A stretch of 64,000 bases of DNA from Undibacterium sp. YM2 (GTDB lineage Bacteria > Pseudomonadota > Gammaproteobacteria > Burkholderiales > Burkholderiaceae_D): positions 2,604,001-2,668,000 of the forward strand of contig NZ_AP018441.1 of the NCBI RefSeq assembly GCF_009937975.1, read 5' to 3'. Made by a program: the position numbers and the translations under genes. Positions 18,953 through 27,507 of this stretch are shown piece by piece (the stretch's first letter is position 1; each line of letters begins with the position of its first letter). Below the pieces are notes generated by a model, which was given only the letters and a program-made list of their open reading frames with translations, was not told the DNA's origin and did no database searches.

Positions 18953-19510
18953 CTAAGACAAACTGCACGAGTCTTCATTGCATCCCACGGCCTGCTTGGG
19001 TTTGCCTTCATTCGCGCTGACAAGCTCTTCTGTAGCATCTGTCTCTGCCACCAACTGGCCCAGCATGCTGCCTAATTTGAGATCATCAATGTGGCCAAAG
19101 TGATGAAATCTAATGCGCCCCTGCCGGTCTATGAGCAAGATGCTTGGCGTGCCGCGCAAGCCATATTTCTGCATGCTCAAAGGTATTCCACTGACAGGAT
19201 CTGGCATGTCAATGGCAATCGGGAAGCGTAAACGGTATTCATGGATGAAGGCTTTTAAGGCTGCTTTTCCCATCACCTGATGATGTTCAAACACCGTGTG
19301 CAATCCTATCACCGCAAGTTCTTGTTGCAAAAATTCATTCCTTACTGCGCTTGCCTGTGGCAAACCATGCGTGACACAGGCAGGGCATAGCATTTGAAAA
19401 CTATGCAGTAACACGACTTTGCCGCGTAAAGACTGCAAGCTGATAGCTTTATCAGTGTTGAGCCAGTCTGAAGTGATCAGTTCAGGTGCGATGCTATTGA
19501 TCATAGACAT
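18953..19510 (-). CDS. Thioredoxin-like (TlpA/redoxin type) protein
   Basis: 185 residues with a thioredoxin fold: GKVVLLHSFQMLCPACV with a CPAC redox pair (Cys42, Cys45), then VIGLHTVFEHH, the cis-Pro loop GLRGTPSILLIDRQGRI and FGHIDD. A second cysteine pair lies at the C-terminus (GCNEDSCSLS). No signal peptide is visible with the start at 19510, so it looks cytoplasmic, unlike classic TlpA. GGAAAG precedes this ATG, which is why longer in-frame starts were set aside. It is the last gene of the putative redox operon, after the AhpD-like gene. Confidence 0.85.
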   Translation of the reverse strand: MSMINSIAPELITSDWLNTDKAISLQSLRGKVVLLHSFQMLCPACVTHGLPQASAVRNEFLQQELAVIGLHTVFEHHQVMGKAALKAFIHEYRLRFPIAIDMPDPVSGIPLSMQKYGLRGTPSILLIDRQGRIRFHHFGHIDDLKLGSMLGQLVAETDATEELVSANEGKPKQAVGCNEDSCSLS

Positions 19511-19546
19511 TTTTATTCTTTCCGTTTTATTTGAATTTATCTGAGT

Positions 19547-19570
19547 AAGGTGCGGAGTTATCCGCACCTT
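19547..19570 (-). other. Intercistronic hairpin between the AhpD-like and thioredoxin-like genes
   Basis: A perfect 10-bp stem (AAGGTGCGGA / TCCGCACCTT) with a four-base loop. No T-run follows on the minus strand, so it is more likely to set relative expression or RNA stability than to end transcription. Confidence 0.5.
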
Positions 19571-19580
19571 TAAAAGCTGA

Positions 19581-20132
19581 TTAATTTTTGCTGGCTGCGT
19601 TCAGCTTGATTTTGGGAAAATCAACCGGTACATCCAGTGCCACATTGATATAGTTGGTGTACAGATTGAGAGCGACGTGGGCCATGATTTCAACGATGTG
19701 TTCATCGTCATAACCATGTGACCGTAAAGCTTCCACATCGTCTTTATTAATTTGTGCCTGCTGACTGACTACCTTCAATGCAAATTTAAGTGCTGCATCA
19801 GTTTTCACGTCGTCTGAATTGCCTGATTGGGCTGCCGCCATTTCTGAGGCACTGGCACCTGCTTTTTGTCCCAATACGGTATGTGCTGCCAGGCAGTATT
19901 CGCACTGATTCTGATTTGCTATGGCAACTGCAATTTGCTCTCCCAGTTTTGCCGGGATGACGCCATTGCCAAGGGCCGCAAACGCAGACCACATGCTGTT
20001 GAGCGCCGCCGTAGAGTTGGCGACAGCGCGGAACATATTTGGTGTGGCACCAAAGGCAGTATTAATGTCATTCAAAATGGCATGGCGAGTACCAGATGTT
20101 TCTTTGAGATTGATGAGTTGAACATGAGACAT
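19581..20132 (-). CDS. Carboxymuconolactone decarboxylase/AhpD-family protein
   Basis: 183 residues. The AhpD-type active site is present: Glu65, then C-x2-C-x3-H at Cys77, Cys80 and His84 (QCEYCLAAH). These residues act in thiol-based peroxide reduction in AhpD. The length equals that of single-domain peroxidase-related CMD proteins. Its place between an exported protein and a thioredoxin-like protein, under a cysteine-bearing MarR regulator, supports a role in hydroperoxide or electrophile defence. The true substrate and electron donor are unknown; the neighbouring thioredoxin-like protein is an obvious candidate donor. Confidence 0.88.
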   Translation of the reverse strand: MSHVQLINLKETSGTRHAILNDINTAFGATPNMFRAVANSTAALNSMWSAFAALGNGVIPAKLGEQIAVAIANQNQCEYCLAAHTVLGQKAGASASEMAAAQSGNSDDVKTDAALKFALKVVSQQAQINKDDVEALRSHGYDDEHIVEIMAHVALNLYTNYINVALDVPVDFPKIKLNAASKN

Positions 20133-20162
20133 GGTGATTCCTTTTGGGTTTGCGATGTTGGC

Positions 20163-20933
20163 TTACTGATTGAATTTACCTGGCAGGCTGAGATTGCCTG
20201 AGGCGACTTTGAAAACATTGTTTACGCAAAGCAGTGGTGCATGGACACTGGCATTGACACGCAGTGCAGCAGTGACACCGTCAAAGCCAGCAGACTGAAT
20301 GCTGGCTATATCATCAAAAGGCACGCGTACTTCCAGCGTTTTGCCTTTGAATATAGGGTTCCAGCCCGGGCTGTCTATGAGTATCGGCAAGCCCGGCCAG
20401 GTTTTTGGCAGGCGGGGTTTGCTACCCTCGGGAATATCAACAACTTTCAGCGCATCTTTGCCGCAAGCCTGATCGGGCTGCAAGACTACCCAGTGTGAGT
20501 GCCAGGCATTGCCATCATTGTTGGGATTGCCATCGCCGTTTTCATCAAACAGCGGGGTGTCATCAAAGTCAGGGTGAGAAGTTACGGCAAAAGCCAGGAT
20601 GCCACTTTTAGGCTCGAAACCTACTATGGATGGGTCCAGAGTGGTTGGCCAAACATAAGAGAAAACAGAGCTGCCCGCGAGCTTGCCTGATTTAGAAGGC
20701 TTGGTTTTGCCAGCCTTGCCGGAGACGGCAATATGAAAAATTGCCACATTGCCTTCAGTCGTAATCTTGGTATGGAAAATATCAAAGTCAGGTTTGATCT
20801 TGCTGCTGGCTTCAGTTTGTATACCACCCTGATGTGCGTGATCATGAGCCGCGGCCCAGTGCGTTGTACTGGCGATGGTCAGGCTTAGACCTAAACCAAG
20901 ACTGAGGCAGAGTTTTTTGTATCTGTGTTCCAT
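20163..20933 (-). CDS. Exported protein of unknown function, first gene of the redox operon
   Basis: 256 residues with a Sec signal peptide (cleavage about residue 29, after AAA). The mature N-terminus is His-rich (HDHAHQGG). A calcium-loop-like acidic stretch, DENGDGNPNNDGN, is followed by WHSHWVVL at about residues 130-152, and there are two cysteines. Beta-rich character suggests a periplasmic binding or sandwich fold. I do not recognise the family. It is followed after 30 bases by the AhpD-like gene. The 204-base region upstream contains a site also found before the MarR gene. Confidence 0.7.
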   Translation of the reverse strand: MEHRYKKLCLSLGLGLSLTIASTTHWAAAHDHAHQGGIQTEASSKIKPDFDIFHTKITTEGNVAIFHIAVSGKAGKTKPSKSGKLAGSSVFSYVWPTTLDPSIVGFEPKSGILAFAVTSHPDFDDTPLFDENGDGNPNNDGNAWHSHWVVLQPDQACGKDALKVVDIPEGSKPRLPKTWPGLPILIDSPGWNPIFKGKTLEVRVPFDDIASIQSAGFDGVTAALRVNASVHAPLLCVNNVFKVASGNLSLPGKFNQ

Positions 20934-21050
20934 GTTTATCTTTCAAATGTCATGTGACGGTTCTGTTTATCGACACGCATTGCCAGGCTAATTTCTGATG
21001 CGTGTACTGCTTACATTCGATGCAAGAACCTCAGCATCAAATATTATCAA

Positions 21051-21068
21051 TAGGAGTCCTAAGTAAAT
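21051..21068. promoter_or_regulatory. Operator-like site upstream of the redox operon (copy 1)
   Basis: The sequence TAGGAGTCCTA is a 5-1-5 palindrome extended by AGTAAAT. Its core AGGAGTCCTAAnTAAAT recurs before the MarR gene at 21832-21848. On the minus strand it lies in the spacer between TTTACT and TAATAT, promoter-like hexamers, where a bound repressor would block RNA polymerase. Confidence 0.65.
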
Positions 21069-21137
21069 GGAGTAAAAAAATAGGCGATCTGCCCCAGCTA
21101 ACTCTTCTTCAGCTATTCCATTCTTACTTATCCATTT

Positions 21138-21797
21138 TCATTTCATTTCGATTTTCTTCCAGTTATTGCGAATGATGTTGTTTGCTGTTTGTTGATGTTC
21201 AGGACAATCCAGGCGCAATTGCTCTTTGCGTAAAGGCGCATCCACCAGGGCACAATGGTGGGGTGCGAGCACATCTTCGTGTCTGTCCGGCATGAAGTGT
21301 GCACAAGTGACACAGGCGCGGATGTCTGGAAAATGTTCGGCTTGCTGCAGTGTGCCTATCAGGTTTAACAGGTTGGTAAAAGTTTGTTCTTGTGCTGCAG
21401 GTGATAATTGCGCTATGGCTTCGCTGGCAAAACCGGTTGCACCAGCTATTTTTTTGACCAGGGCATGACCATCACTAGTGAGTCTCAAGGCAATGGCGCG
21501 ACCATCGTCTGGTGCACGGGCTTTTTCTACCAAGCCTTTGGCAGTCAATGAACTCACAGAGTCGCTGGCACTGGCCGTGCTGACACCCAATTGCTCGGCT
21601 ATCCATGACAGCCTGACAGCATCTTTGCGCGCCGCCAGCATGTCTATGATATCGACTTGGGTAGGGTTCAAACCTTCAGACGTGGCGAACTGCCAGGTGC
21701 CCGAGCGCAATACGCCGGCAATTCTGGCAATCGCATCCAGTATGCGTTCACTGGTTGCTGGTGTTTCGTCCCATGGATGCTTGGCTGGCTTTTTCAT
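21138..21797 (-). CDS. MarR-family regulator with a four-cysteine C-terminal extension
   Basis: 219 residues. A MarR winged helix occupies about residues 25-150: LNPTQVDIIDML, then LSWIAEQLGVSTASASDSVSSLTAKGLV as the recognition region, then a wing with PDDGRAIALRLT. The extension carries Cys162, Cys165, Cys182 and Cys198 (ACVTC, HHCAL, LDCPEH) with nearby histidines. This arrangement could bind zinc or an iron-sulfur cluster, or form disulfides, as a redox switch. ATG 21797 is chosen over the in-frame TTG 21815. It lies upstream of and in line with the redox operon, and the same operator-like site stands in front of both, so autoregulation plus control of that operon is the simplest model. 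Confidence 0.87.
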   Translation of the reverse strand: MKKPAKHPWDETPATSERILDAIARIAGVLRSGTWQFATSEGLNPTQVDIIDMLAARKDAVRLSWIAEQLGVSTASASDSVSSLTAKGLVEKARAPDDGRAIALRLTSDGHALVKKIAGATGFASEAIAQLSPAAQEQTFTNLLNLIGTLQQAEHFPDIRACVTCAHFMPDRHEDVLAPHHCALVDAPLRKEQLRLDCPEHQQTANNIIRNNWKKIEMK

Positions 21798-21830
21798 GCA
21801 AGCATTATGGCGCAATAAAATAGATATGTA

Positions 21831-21848
21831 AAGGAGTCCTAATTAAAT
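21831..21848. promoter_or_regulatory. Operator-like site upstream of the MarR gene (copy 2)
   Basis: AGGAGTCCTAATTAAAT matches copy 1 at 16 of 17 positions. It lies 34 bases before the MarR start, again between promoter-like hexamers (TTTAAT and TATCTA on the minus strand). Confidence 0.65.
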
Positions 21849-21938
21849 TATTTGTAGTTTGATTTACTGTGGATTTGCCTGCTTCTATACATTGGGTTTT
21901 GCCAGTGTGGTCATAGGCGGGTGCAACTGATGCTGAAA

Positions 21939-22784
21939 TCAGGTGCTGAAGCTGGAAACACTTAATTTGTCTTCTGGTATGTTAATCCACTGGGTACAGG
22001 CGTGTTTCAGCTTTTCTGGATTGCCGCTGGTGTAAGCATTAATGTGGGGAGTATCGCTATTTCTGGTTGTCAGATCGCGTTCAGCTAGCAAACGTTGTAT
22101 TTGGGATGCGACGGCTTTTCCGGTATCGATGAGTTTGATGGGTCCGCCGTCAGGAACATGCGCAGACGCGAGCTTCTGTATGAGGCCAGCTACAAAAGGA
22201 TAATGTGTGCAACCCAGTACCAGTGTATCGACTTTTGCGTCAAGCAAAGGGGTCAAATATTTTTTCAGTAAAAGCCGGGTTTCATCCGCATTTGCTTCGG
22301 CTTTTTCTATTTGATCGACCAGGCCTACGCAGGCTTGCGGAATAAATTCCACGCCGGTCTCTGCACTTAACTTTGTGCTCAAGTGCTGATACTTTTCGCT
22401 TTGTATTGTGGAGAGGGTGGCTAGTACACCGACTTTCTTTGTCTTGCTGAGCAGGCTTGCCGGTTTTAAACCGGGTTCCATGCCAACAATAATGAGGTCA
22501 GGGTAATGTAATCGCAGGTGCTTGATGGCGGCGGCGGTTGCCGTATTGCAGGCAACTACCAGTGCCTTGATTTTTTTTCTCAACAAAAAATCTGTGACAG
22601 CGATGCTACGCTCCAGAATCTCCGCACTGGTCTTGTCACCATAAGGTGCAAAACCTGAATCTGCCACATACAGCAATGCTTCATGTGGCAGGGTCTGGCG
22701 TATGTGCTGCAAAACCGACAGTCCACCAAGGCCAGAATCAAATACTCCAATCGGAGCAGAGCGTGAAAATTCCTCTGATGCCAT
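21939..22784 (-). CDS. murI: Glutamate racemase
   Basis: 281 residues. Catalytic cysteines Cys79 (VACNTATAAA) and Cys192 (LGCTHYPFV) and the N-terminal VFDSGLGGLSVL motif identify MurI, which makes D-glutamate for peptidoglycan in the cytoplasm. The length is normal. It lies 55 bases downstream of the fumarase gene on the same strand, so co-transcription is possible. Confidence 0.96.
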   Translation of the reverse strand: MASEEFSRSAPIGVFDSGLGGLSVLQHIRQTLPHEALLYVADSGFAPYGDKTSAEILERSIAVTDFLLRKKIKALVVACNTATAAAIKHLRLHYPDLIIVGMEPGLKPASLLSKTKKVGVLATLSTIQSEKYQHLSTKLSAETGVEFIPQACVGLVDQIEKAEANADETRLLLKKYLTPLLDAKVDTLVLGCTHYPFVAGLIQKLASAHVPDGGPIKLIDTGKAVASQIQRLLAERDLTTRNSDTPHINAYTSGNPEKLKHACTQWINIPEDKLSVSSFST

Positions 22785-22839
22785 AAGGAGTATTTATTCT
22801 TGCTTCAGCCAGTAATAGTCAGTGATAGTCGGGGTGCGA

Positions 22840-24363
22840 TCAGGATGCGCTGACAGGGATGATGCCTATCTTCGCTTGCCATTCTTTCGGGCCGGTATTG
22901 TGTACGGATGTGCCGCTGGAATCAACCGCAACCGTGACTGGCATATCGACGACATCAAATTCATAGATCGCTTCCATGCCCAGGTCAGCAAAACCAACTA
23001 CCGTAGCTGATTTGATCGCCTTGGAAACCAGGTAAGCCGCACCGCCAACAGCCATCAAATATGCTGACTGGTGTTTGCGTATGGATTCTATGGCGACCGG
23101 GCCGCGCTCTGCCTTGCCTATCATGGAAATCAGGCCGGTTTTTTCCAGCATCATGTCGGTAAATTTATCCATGCGGGTGGCGGTCGTCGGGCCGGCCGGG
23201 CCAACTGCTTCATCACGTACAGGATCAACCGGGCCCACGTAGTAAATCACGCGGTTGGTGAAATCGACAGGCAGTGACTCGCCCTTGGCCAGCATGTCCT
23301 GAATGCGCTTGTGGGCTGCATCGCGGCCAGTCAGCATTTTGCCGTTCAGGAGCAAAGTCTGGCCTGGCTTCCAGGAGGCGACTTCTTCCTTGGTCAGGGT
23401 GTTCAGATCAACGCGTTTGGATTTTTCTGTATCAGGTGCCCAGCTTACATCTGGCCAGTCAGACAGTTTTGGTGGTTCTATATAGCTGGGACCAGAACCG
23501 TCGAGCACAAAATGCGCATGACGTGTTGCAGCGCAGTTGGGGATCATGGCAACCGGCTTGGATGCCGCATGGGTAGGGTACATATTGATCTTGACGTCGA
23601 GCACTGTCGTCAAGCCGCCCAGACCTTGTGCGCCTATGCCCAGAGCATTGATCTTGTCGCACAGTTCTATACGCAATTCTTCAGTCTTGTTTTGTGGGCC
23701 GCGTTGCTTGAGCTCATACATGTCGATGTCATCCATCAAGGATTCTTTCGCCATCAGCATGGCTTTTTCTGCAGTGCCACCTATGCCTATACCCAGCATG
23801 CCAGGAGGACACCAGCCCGCGCCCATGGTCGGCACGGTTTTCATGACCCAGTCGATCAGTGAATCGGAAGGGTTCAGCATGACGAACTTGGTTTTGTTCT
23901 CAGAGCCGCCCCCTTTGGCTGCGACTTTGACATCGACAGTATCGCCAGGAACCAGTTCCATGTGTACTACGGCAGGTGTATTGTCCTTGGTGTTTTTGCG
24001 TTCAAAGTGCGGGTCTGCGACGATAGAGGCGCGCAGTTTATTGTCAGGGTCGTTATAACCACGACGCACACCTTCGTTGACTGCATCGATGATGGAACCA
24101 CTGAAACCTTCAAAGCGTACACTCATGCCGATTTTCAGGAATACATTGACGATACCTGTGTCCTGGCAAATTGGACGGCGGCCTTCTGCGCACATGCGCG
24201 AGTTGGTCAGGATTTGTGCAATCGCATCTTTTGCTGCCGGGCTTTGCTCGGCTTCATAGGCGCGTGCCAGATGGGCGATATAGTCGGCTGGATGATAGTA
24301 ACTGATGTATTGCAGCGCTGCGGCTACGGACTCGATCAGATCGTCTTGCTTGATGACTGTCAT
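22840..24363 (-). CDS. fumA: Class I fumarate hydratase (4Fe-4S)
   Basis: 507 residues with both halves of the class I fumarase. The N-terminal alpha part has SRMCAEGRRPICQDTG and the later IPNCAATRHAHF segment, which supply cluster cysteines. The C-terminal beta part has GKMLTGRDAAHKR and VGPAGPTTATRMD. It interconverts fumarate and malate in the TCA cycle with an oxygen-sensitive cluster. The length is near that of E. coli FumA. The symbol follows that similarity; a FumB-like role cannot be excluded. Confidence 0.95.
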   Translation of the reverse strand: MTVIKQDDLIESVAAALQYISYYHPADYIAHLARAYEAEQSPAAKDAIAQILTNSRMCAEGRRPICQDTGIVNVFLKIGMSVRFEGFSGSIIDAVNEGVRRGYNDPDNKLRASIVADPHFERKNTKDNTPAVVHMELVPGDTVDVKVAAKGGGSENKTKFVMLNPSDSLIDWVMKTVPTMGAGWCPPGMLGIGIGGTAEKAMLMAKESLMDDIDMYELKQRGPQNKTEELRIELCDKINALGIGAQGLGGLTTVLDVKINMYPTHAASKPVAMIPNCAATRHAHFVLDGSGPSYIEPPKLSDWPDVSWAPDTEKSKRVDLNTLTKEEVASWKPGQTLLLNGKMLTGRDAAHKRIQDMLAKGESLPVDFTNRVIYYVGPVDPVRDEAVGPAGPTTATRMDKFTDMMLEKTGLISMIGKAERGPVAIESIRKHQSAYLMAVGGAAYLVSKAIKSATVVGFADLGMEAIYEFDVVDMPVTVAVDSSGTSVHNTGPKEWQAKIGIIPVSAS

Positions 24364-24518
24364 GATTTGGCTCTGGGCTAGGTGAAAGAAAACTGGTGTT
24401 GTAGATATTACTGTTGATAACTAAAAGTAAATTACTCAAACTTGTGTGTGCTGCATGACAGAATTTTTCATTGCCATGCAGCTCTTGTTGTTAATTGTAG
24501 TTGTTAGTCTGCGACTCT

Positions 24519-24550
24519 CAATAGGTAACTATCAATAGGCAACTATCAAT
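24519..24550. repeat. 14-bp tandem repeat across the end of the UPF0114 gene
   Basis: CAATAGGTAACTAT and CAATAGGCAACTAT stand head to tail, followed by CAAT: 2.3 copies with one difference. The repeat overlaps the stop codon of the gene that ends at 24546. Confidence 0.8.
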
Positions 24551-25145
24551 GTTTATCGGCCGCCAGTGCGGTATGCGTCATGATGCGATCGCAATGTGCA
24601 ATTGCCAGGGCCGATAACAGAAACACCATGTGTATGCCAGTCTGGGCAAGTATGACATCACCTCCATAATTGCCTGCATTGATAAAAGTTTTTAATAAAT
24701 GGATGGATGAAATGCCAATAATCGCCATGGCCAGTTTGACTTTAAGTACTGATGCATTGACATGAGACAGCCATTCGGGCTGGTCAGGATGTCCATCCAG
24801 GCCCAGGCGAGACACAAAAGTCTCATAACCGCCAATAATGACCATGATGAGCAGGTTGGAAATCATGACGACGTCAATCAAGCCAAGCACGACCAGCATG
24901 ATGGTGGTTTCTGTGAGTTTGTTTGGCCTGGTGCCACCGGTGGAAACTGCGTCCAGTATATGCTTCAGCGCGGATTCGTTACCCATTGCTGCGCCTATCA
25001 AATCCACGAGTTCTACCCAGAAGTGGAATACATAAACGCATTGCGCAAGTATTAATCCGAGATAAAGTGGTAGCTGCAGCCAACGGCTAAAAAAAATCAG
25101 GCTGGCAAGAGGCGATAGTTTGGTTGAAGAAACTGGTTTGGTCAT
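24546..25145 (-). CDS. UPF0114 (YqhA-like) integral membrane protein
   Basis: 199 residues with about four transmembrane helices, near residues 17-45, 83-110, 135-157 and 165-185. The segments VVLGLIDVVMISNLLIMVIIGGYETFVSRL and KVKLAMAIIGISSIHLLKTF are the signatures of the YqhA/UPF0114 family, whose function is unknown. The length fits. It stands alone between the fumarase and acs. Confidence 0.9.
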   Translation of the reverse strand: MTKPVSSTKLSPLASLIFFSRWLQLPLYLGLILAQCVYVFHFWVELVDLIGAAMGNESALKHILDAVSTGGTRPNKLTETTIMLVVLGLIDVVMISNLLIMVIIGGYETFVSRLGLDGHPDQPEWLSHVNASVLKVKLAMAIIGISSIHLLKTFINAGNYGGDVILAQTGIHMVFLLSALAIAHCDRIMTHTALAADKH

Positions 25146-25257
25146 GTCGGCAATCGTTGGTGGAAAGGGCAGTTTTTGATGCGAGCCCGTATTTTACATG
25201 GGCAGAGCCAGCTCGTGTAGCGCTGCTGATAATGTTGGCTATGTAGTGGAGGTGTAA

Positions 25258-25275
25258 TGGTATCTTTGTGGTATC
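25258..25275. repeat. Short direct repeat in the acs upstream region
   Basis: TGGTATC occurs at 25258-25264 and 25269-25275, one helical turn (11 bases) apart, about 160 bases before the acs start. It may be a regulator half-site pair. Otherwise I see no recognisable element in 25146-25435. Confidence 0.3.
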
Positions 25276-25435
25276 ATTTTTCAAAAGTGCAAGCGTAAGG
25301 CTTGAGTAAGTCTCCAAGTTTATGGTTTGCCCTGTGCTTAAAGGTGATAATTACTGCCACAATCTGGTGCAATGCCAGTTTGGGGTGAAGCTGTAGTGAA
25401 GATTTTAATCTAACGATAACAAGCTGGAGATAACA

Positions 25436-27430
25436 ATGTCTGACCTCAACGCTGCGCAAGCTGAAGCTAAAACAGAATCCCGCGTTTTTTACCCACCGGC
25501 AGCATTTGTTGCCAATGCGGCTATCCCAAGCATGGAAGCGTATGACGCGCTATGCAAAGAAGCTGAGCAAGATTATGAAGGCTTCTGGGCACGTCTGGCA
25601 CGCGAAAATTTGCACTGGCATAAAGATTTCAATACCGTGCTGGATGAATCCACAGCACCCTTGTACAAATGGTTTGAAGATGGTTTGCTGAATGTGTCTT
25701 ACAACTGCCTGGATGTGAATCTGCAGAAAGGCAATGGCGATAAAGTAGCGCTGATTTTTGAGGCGGATGGTGGTGAAGTCACCAAGGTGACATACAAGGA
25801 CCTACATGCAAAAGTCTGCCAGTTCGCCAATGGCCTGAAGTCTCTGGGTATTAGTAAGGGTGACCGTGTTGTGATCTACATGCCCATGTCTGTTGAGGGC
25901 GTGGTTGCCATGCAGGCCTGCGCACGCATAGGTGCAACACACTCTGTAGTGTTTGGTGGTTTCTCGGCAAAATCCTTGCAAGAGCGTATTGTGGATGTGG
26001 GGGCGGTCGCTGTTATCACGGCCGATGAACAAGTCCGTGGTGGCAAGCATTTGCCTTTAAAAGCGATTGTGGATGAAGCACTCGCTCTGGGCGATTGCGA
26101 GAAAGTGAAAAATGTCGTCATCTATAAACGCACTGGTGGAAACATCAATGTTGCGGCAGGACGTGATGTATGGATGCATGAACTGGTAGCCGCCCAGGCG
26201 GCAGTGTGTGAGCCTGAATGGGTCAGCGCAGAACATCCTCTTTTCATACTGTATACGTCAGGCTCTACCGGCAAACCAAAAGGTGTGCAGCATTCATCGG
26301 GTGGTTATTTGCTGTGGGCTATCCTGACAATGAAATGGACTTTCGATGTCAAGCCCTCAGATGTGTTCTGGTGTACTGCTGATATAGGCTGGGTAACAGG
26401 TCACACCTATATTACCTATGGCCCGCTGGCAGCAGGCGCCACTGAAATCGTGTTTGAAGGCGTACCTACTTTCCCCAATGCCGGGCGTTTCTGGAGCATG
26501 ATAGAAAAACACAAGGCCACCATTTTCTATACTGCGCCAACAGCGATACGTTCGCTGATCAAGGCTGCGGATGCTGACGCCAATATTCATCCTAATAAAT
26601 TTGATTTATCATCCTTGCGCTTGCTGGGCTCTGTAGGTGAGCCTATCAACCCTGAAGCCTGGATGTGGTACTACAATAATATAGGTCGCACCAATTGCCC
26701 TATTGTTGATACCTTCTGGCAGACAGAAACAGGTGGTCACATGATGACGCCTTTGCCAGGTGCCACGCCTATGGTGCCGGGTTCCTGTACTTTGCCTTTG
26801 CCAGGCATCATGTCTGCTATTGTTGATGAGACAGGCCATGATTTACCGAACGGACAGGGTGGTATCCTGGTTGTCAAGCGTCCATGGCCGTCGATGATAC
26901 GCACGATCTGGGGCGATCCTGAGCGCTTCAAGAAAAGTTACTTCCCGGAAGAGTTCGGCGGCAAAGTCTATCTGGCCGGTGACGGTGCGATACGCAATAA
27001 AGATACCGGTTATTTCACTATCACTGGCCGCATTGATGATGTGCTGAATGTATCGGGTCACCGCATGGGCACCATGGAGATTGAATCTGCCCTGGTGGCG
27101 AACCCACTGGTGGCTGAAGCTGCTGTCGTAGGCAAGCCTGATGAAACAACAGGGGAGGCGATTTGCGCCTTCGTGGTATTGAAGCGTGCACGCCCGACTG
27201 GTGATGAAGCCAAGCAAATTGCGACCGAATTGCGCAACTGGGTAGCGAAAGAAATTGGCCCTATCGCCAAGCCCAAGGAAATCCGCTTTGGTGATAATTT
27301 GCCCAAGACACGCTCTGGCAAGATCATGCGTCGCTTGCTGCGGGTGTTGGCAAAAGGTGAAGAGATCACCCAGGATATTTCTACACTGGAAAATCCAGCT
27401 ATTCTGGAGCAACTGAAGCAAGCGCAATAA
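25436..27430 (+). CDS. acs: Acetyl-CoA synthetase
   Basis: 664 residues. AMP-forming synthetase motifs are [11 protein letters not shown] (phosphate binding), [12 protein letters not shown] and the C-terminal TRSGKIMRR, with Lys629 as the catalytic lysine that is reversibly acetylated in this family. It activates acetate to acetyl-CoA through acetyl-AMP. GGAG lies eight bases before the ATG. It is monocistronic, bounded by a strong terminator. Confidence 0.97.
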   Translation: MSDLNAAQAEAKTESRVFYPPAAFVANAAIPSMEAYDALCKEAEQDYEGFWARLARENLHWHKDFNTVLDESTAPLYKWFEDGLLNVSYNCLDVNLQKGNGDKVALIFEADGGEVTKVTYKDLHAKVCQFANGLKSLGISKGDRVVIYMPMSVEGVVAMQACARIGATHSVVFGGFSAKSLQERIVDVGAVAVITADEQVRGGKHLPLKAIVDEALALGDCEKVKNVVIYKRTGGNINVAAGRDVWMHELVAAQAAVCEPEWVSAEHPLFILYTSGSTGKPKGVQHSSGGYLLWAILTMKWTFDVKPSDVFWCTADIGWVTGHTYITYGPLAAGATEIVFEGVPTFPNAGRFWSMIEKHKATIFYTAPTAIRSLIKAADADANIHPNKFDLSSLRLLGSVGEPINPEAWMWYYNNIGRTNCPIVDTFWQTETGGHMMTPLPGATPMVPGSCTLPLPGIMSAIVDETGHDLPNGQGGILVVKRPWPSMIRTIWGDPERFKKSYFPEEFGGKVYLAGDGAIRNKDTGYFTITGRIDDVLNVSGHRMGTMEIESALVANPLVAEAAVVGKPDETTGEAICAFVVLKRARPTGDEAKQIATELRNWVAKEIGPIAKPKEIRFGDNLPKTRSGKIMRRLLRVLAKGEEITQDISTLENPAILEQLKQAQ

Positions 27431-27462
27431 GCAAGCAGCAAATGCATTAGTTGAGGAGTAAA

Positions 27463-27493
27463 AAAAATGGCGCTGCAGTGCAGCGCCATTTTT
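27463..27493. terminator. Bidirectional terminator between acs and the MoxR gene
   Basis: A 14-bp perfect stem (AAAAATGGCGCTGC / GCAGCGCCATTTTT) with an AGT loop. The T-run on one strand and A-run on the other let it serve both converging genes. Confidence 0.92.
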
Positions 27494-27507
27494 GTCATTG
27501 CATCTTG

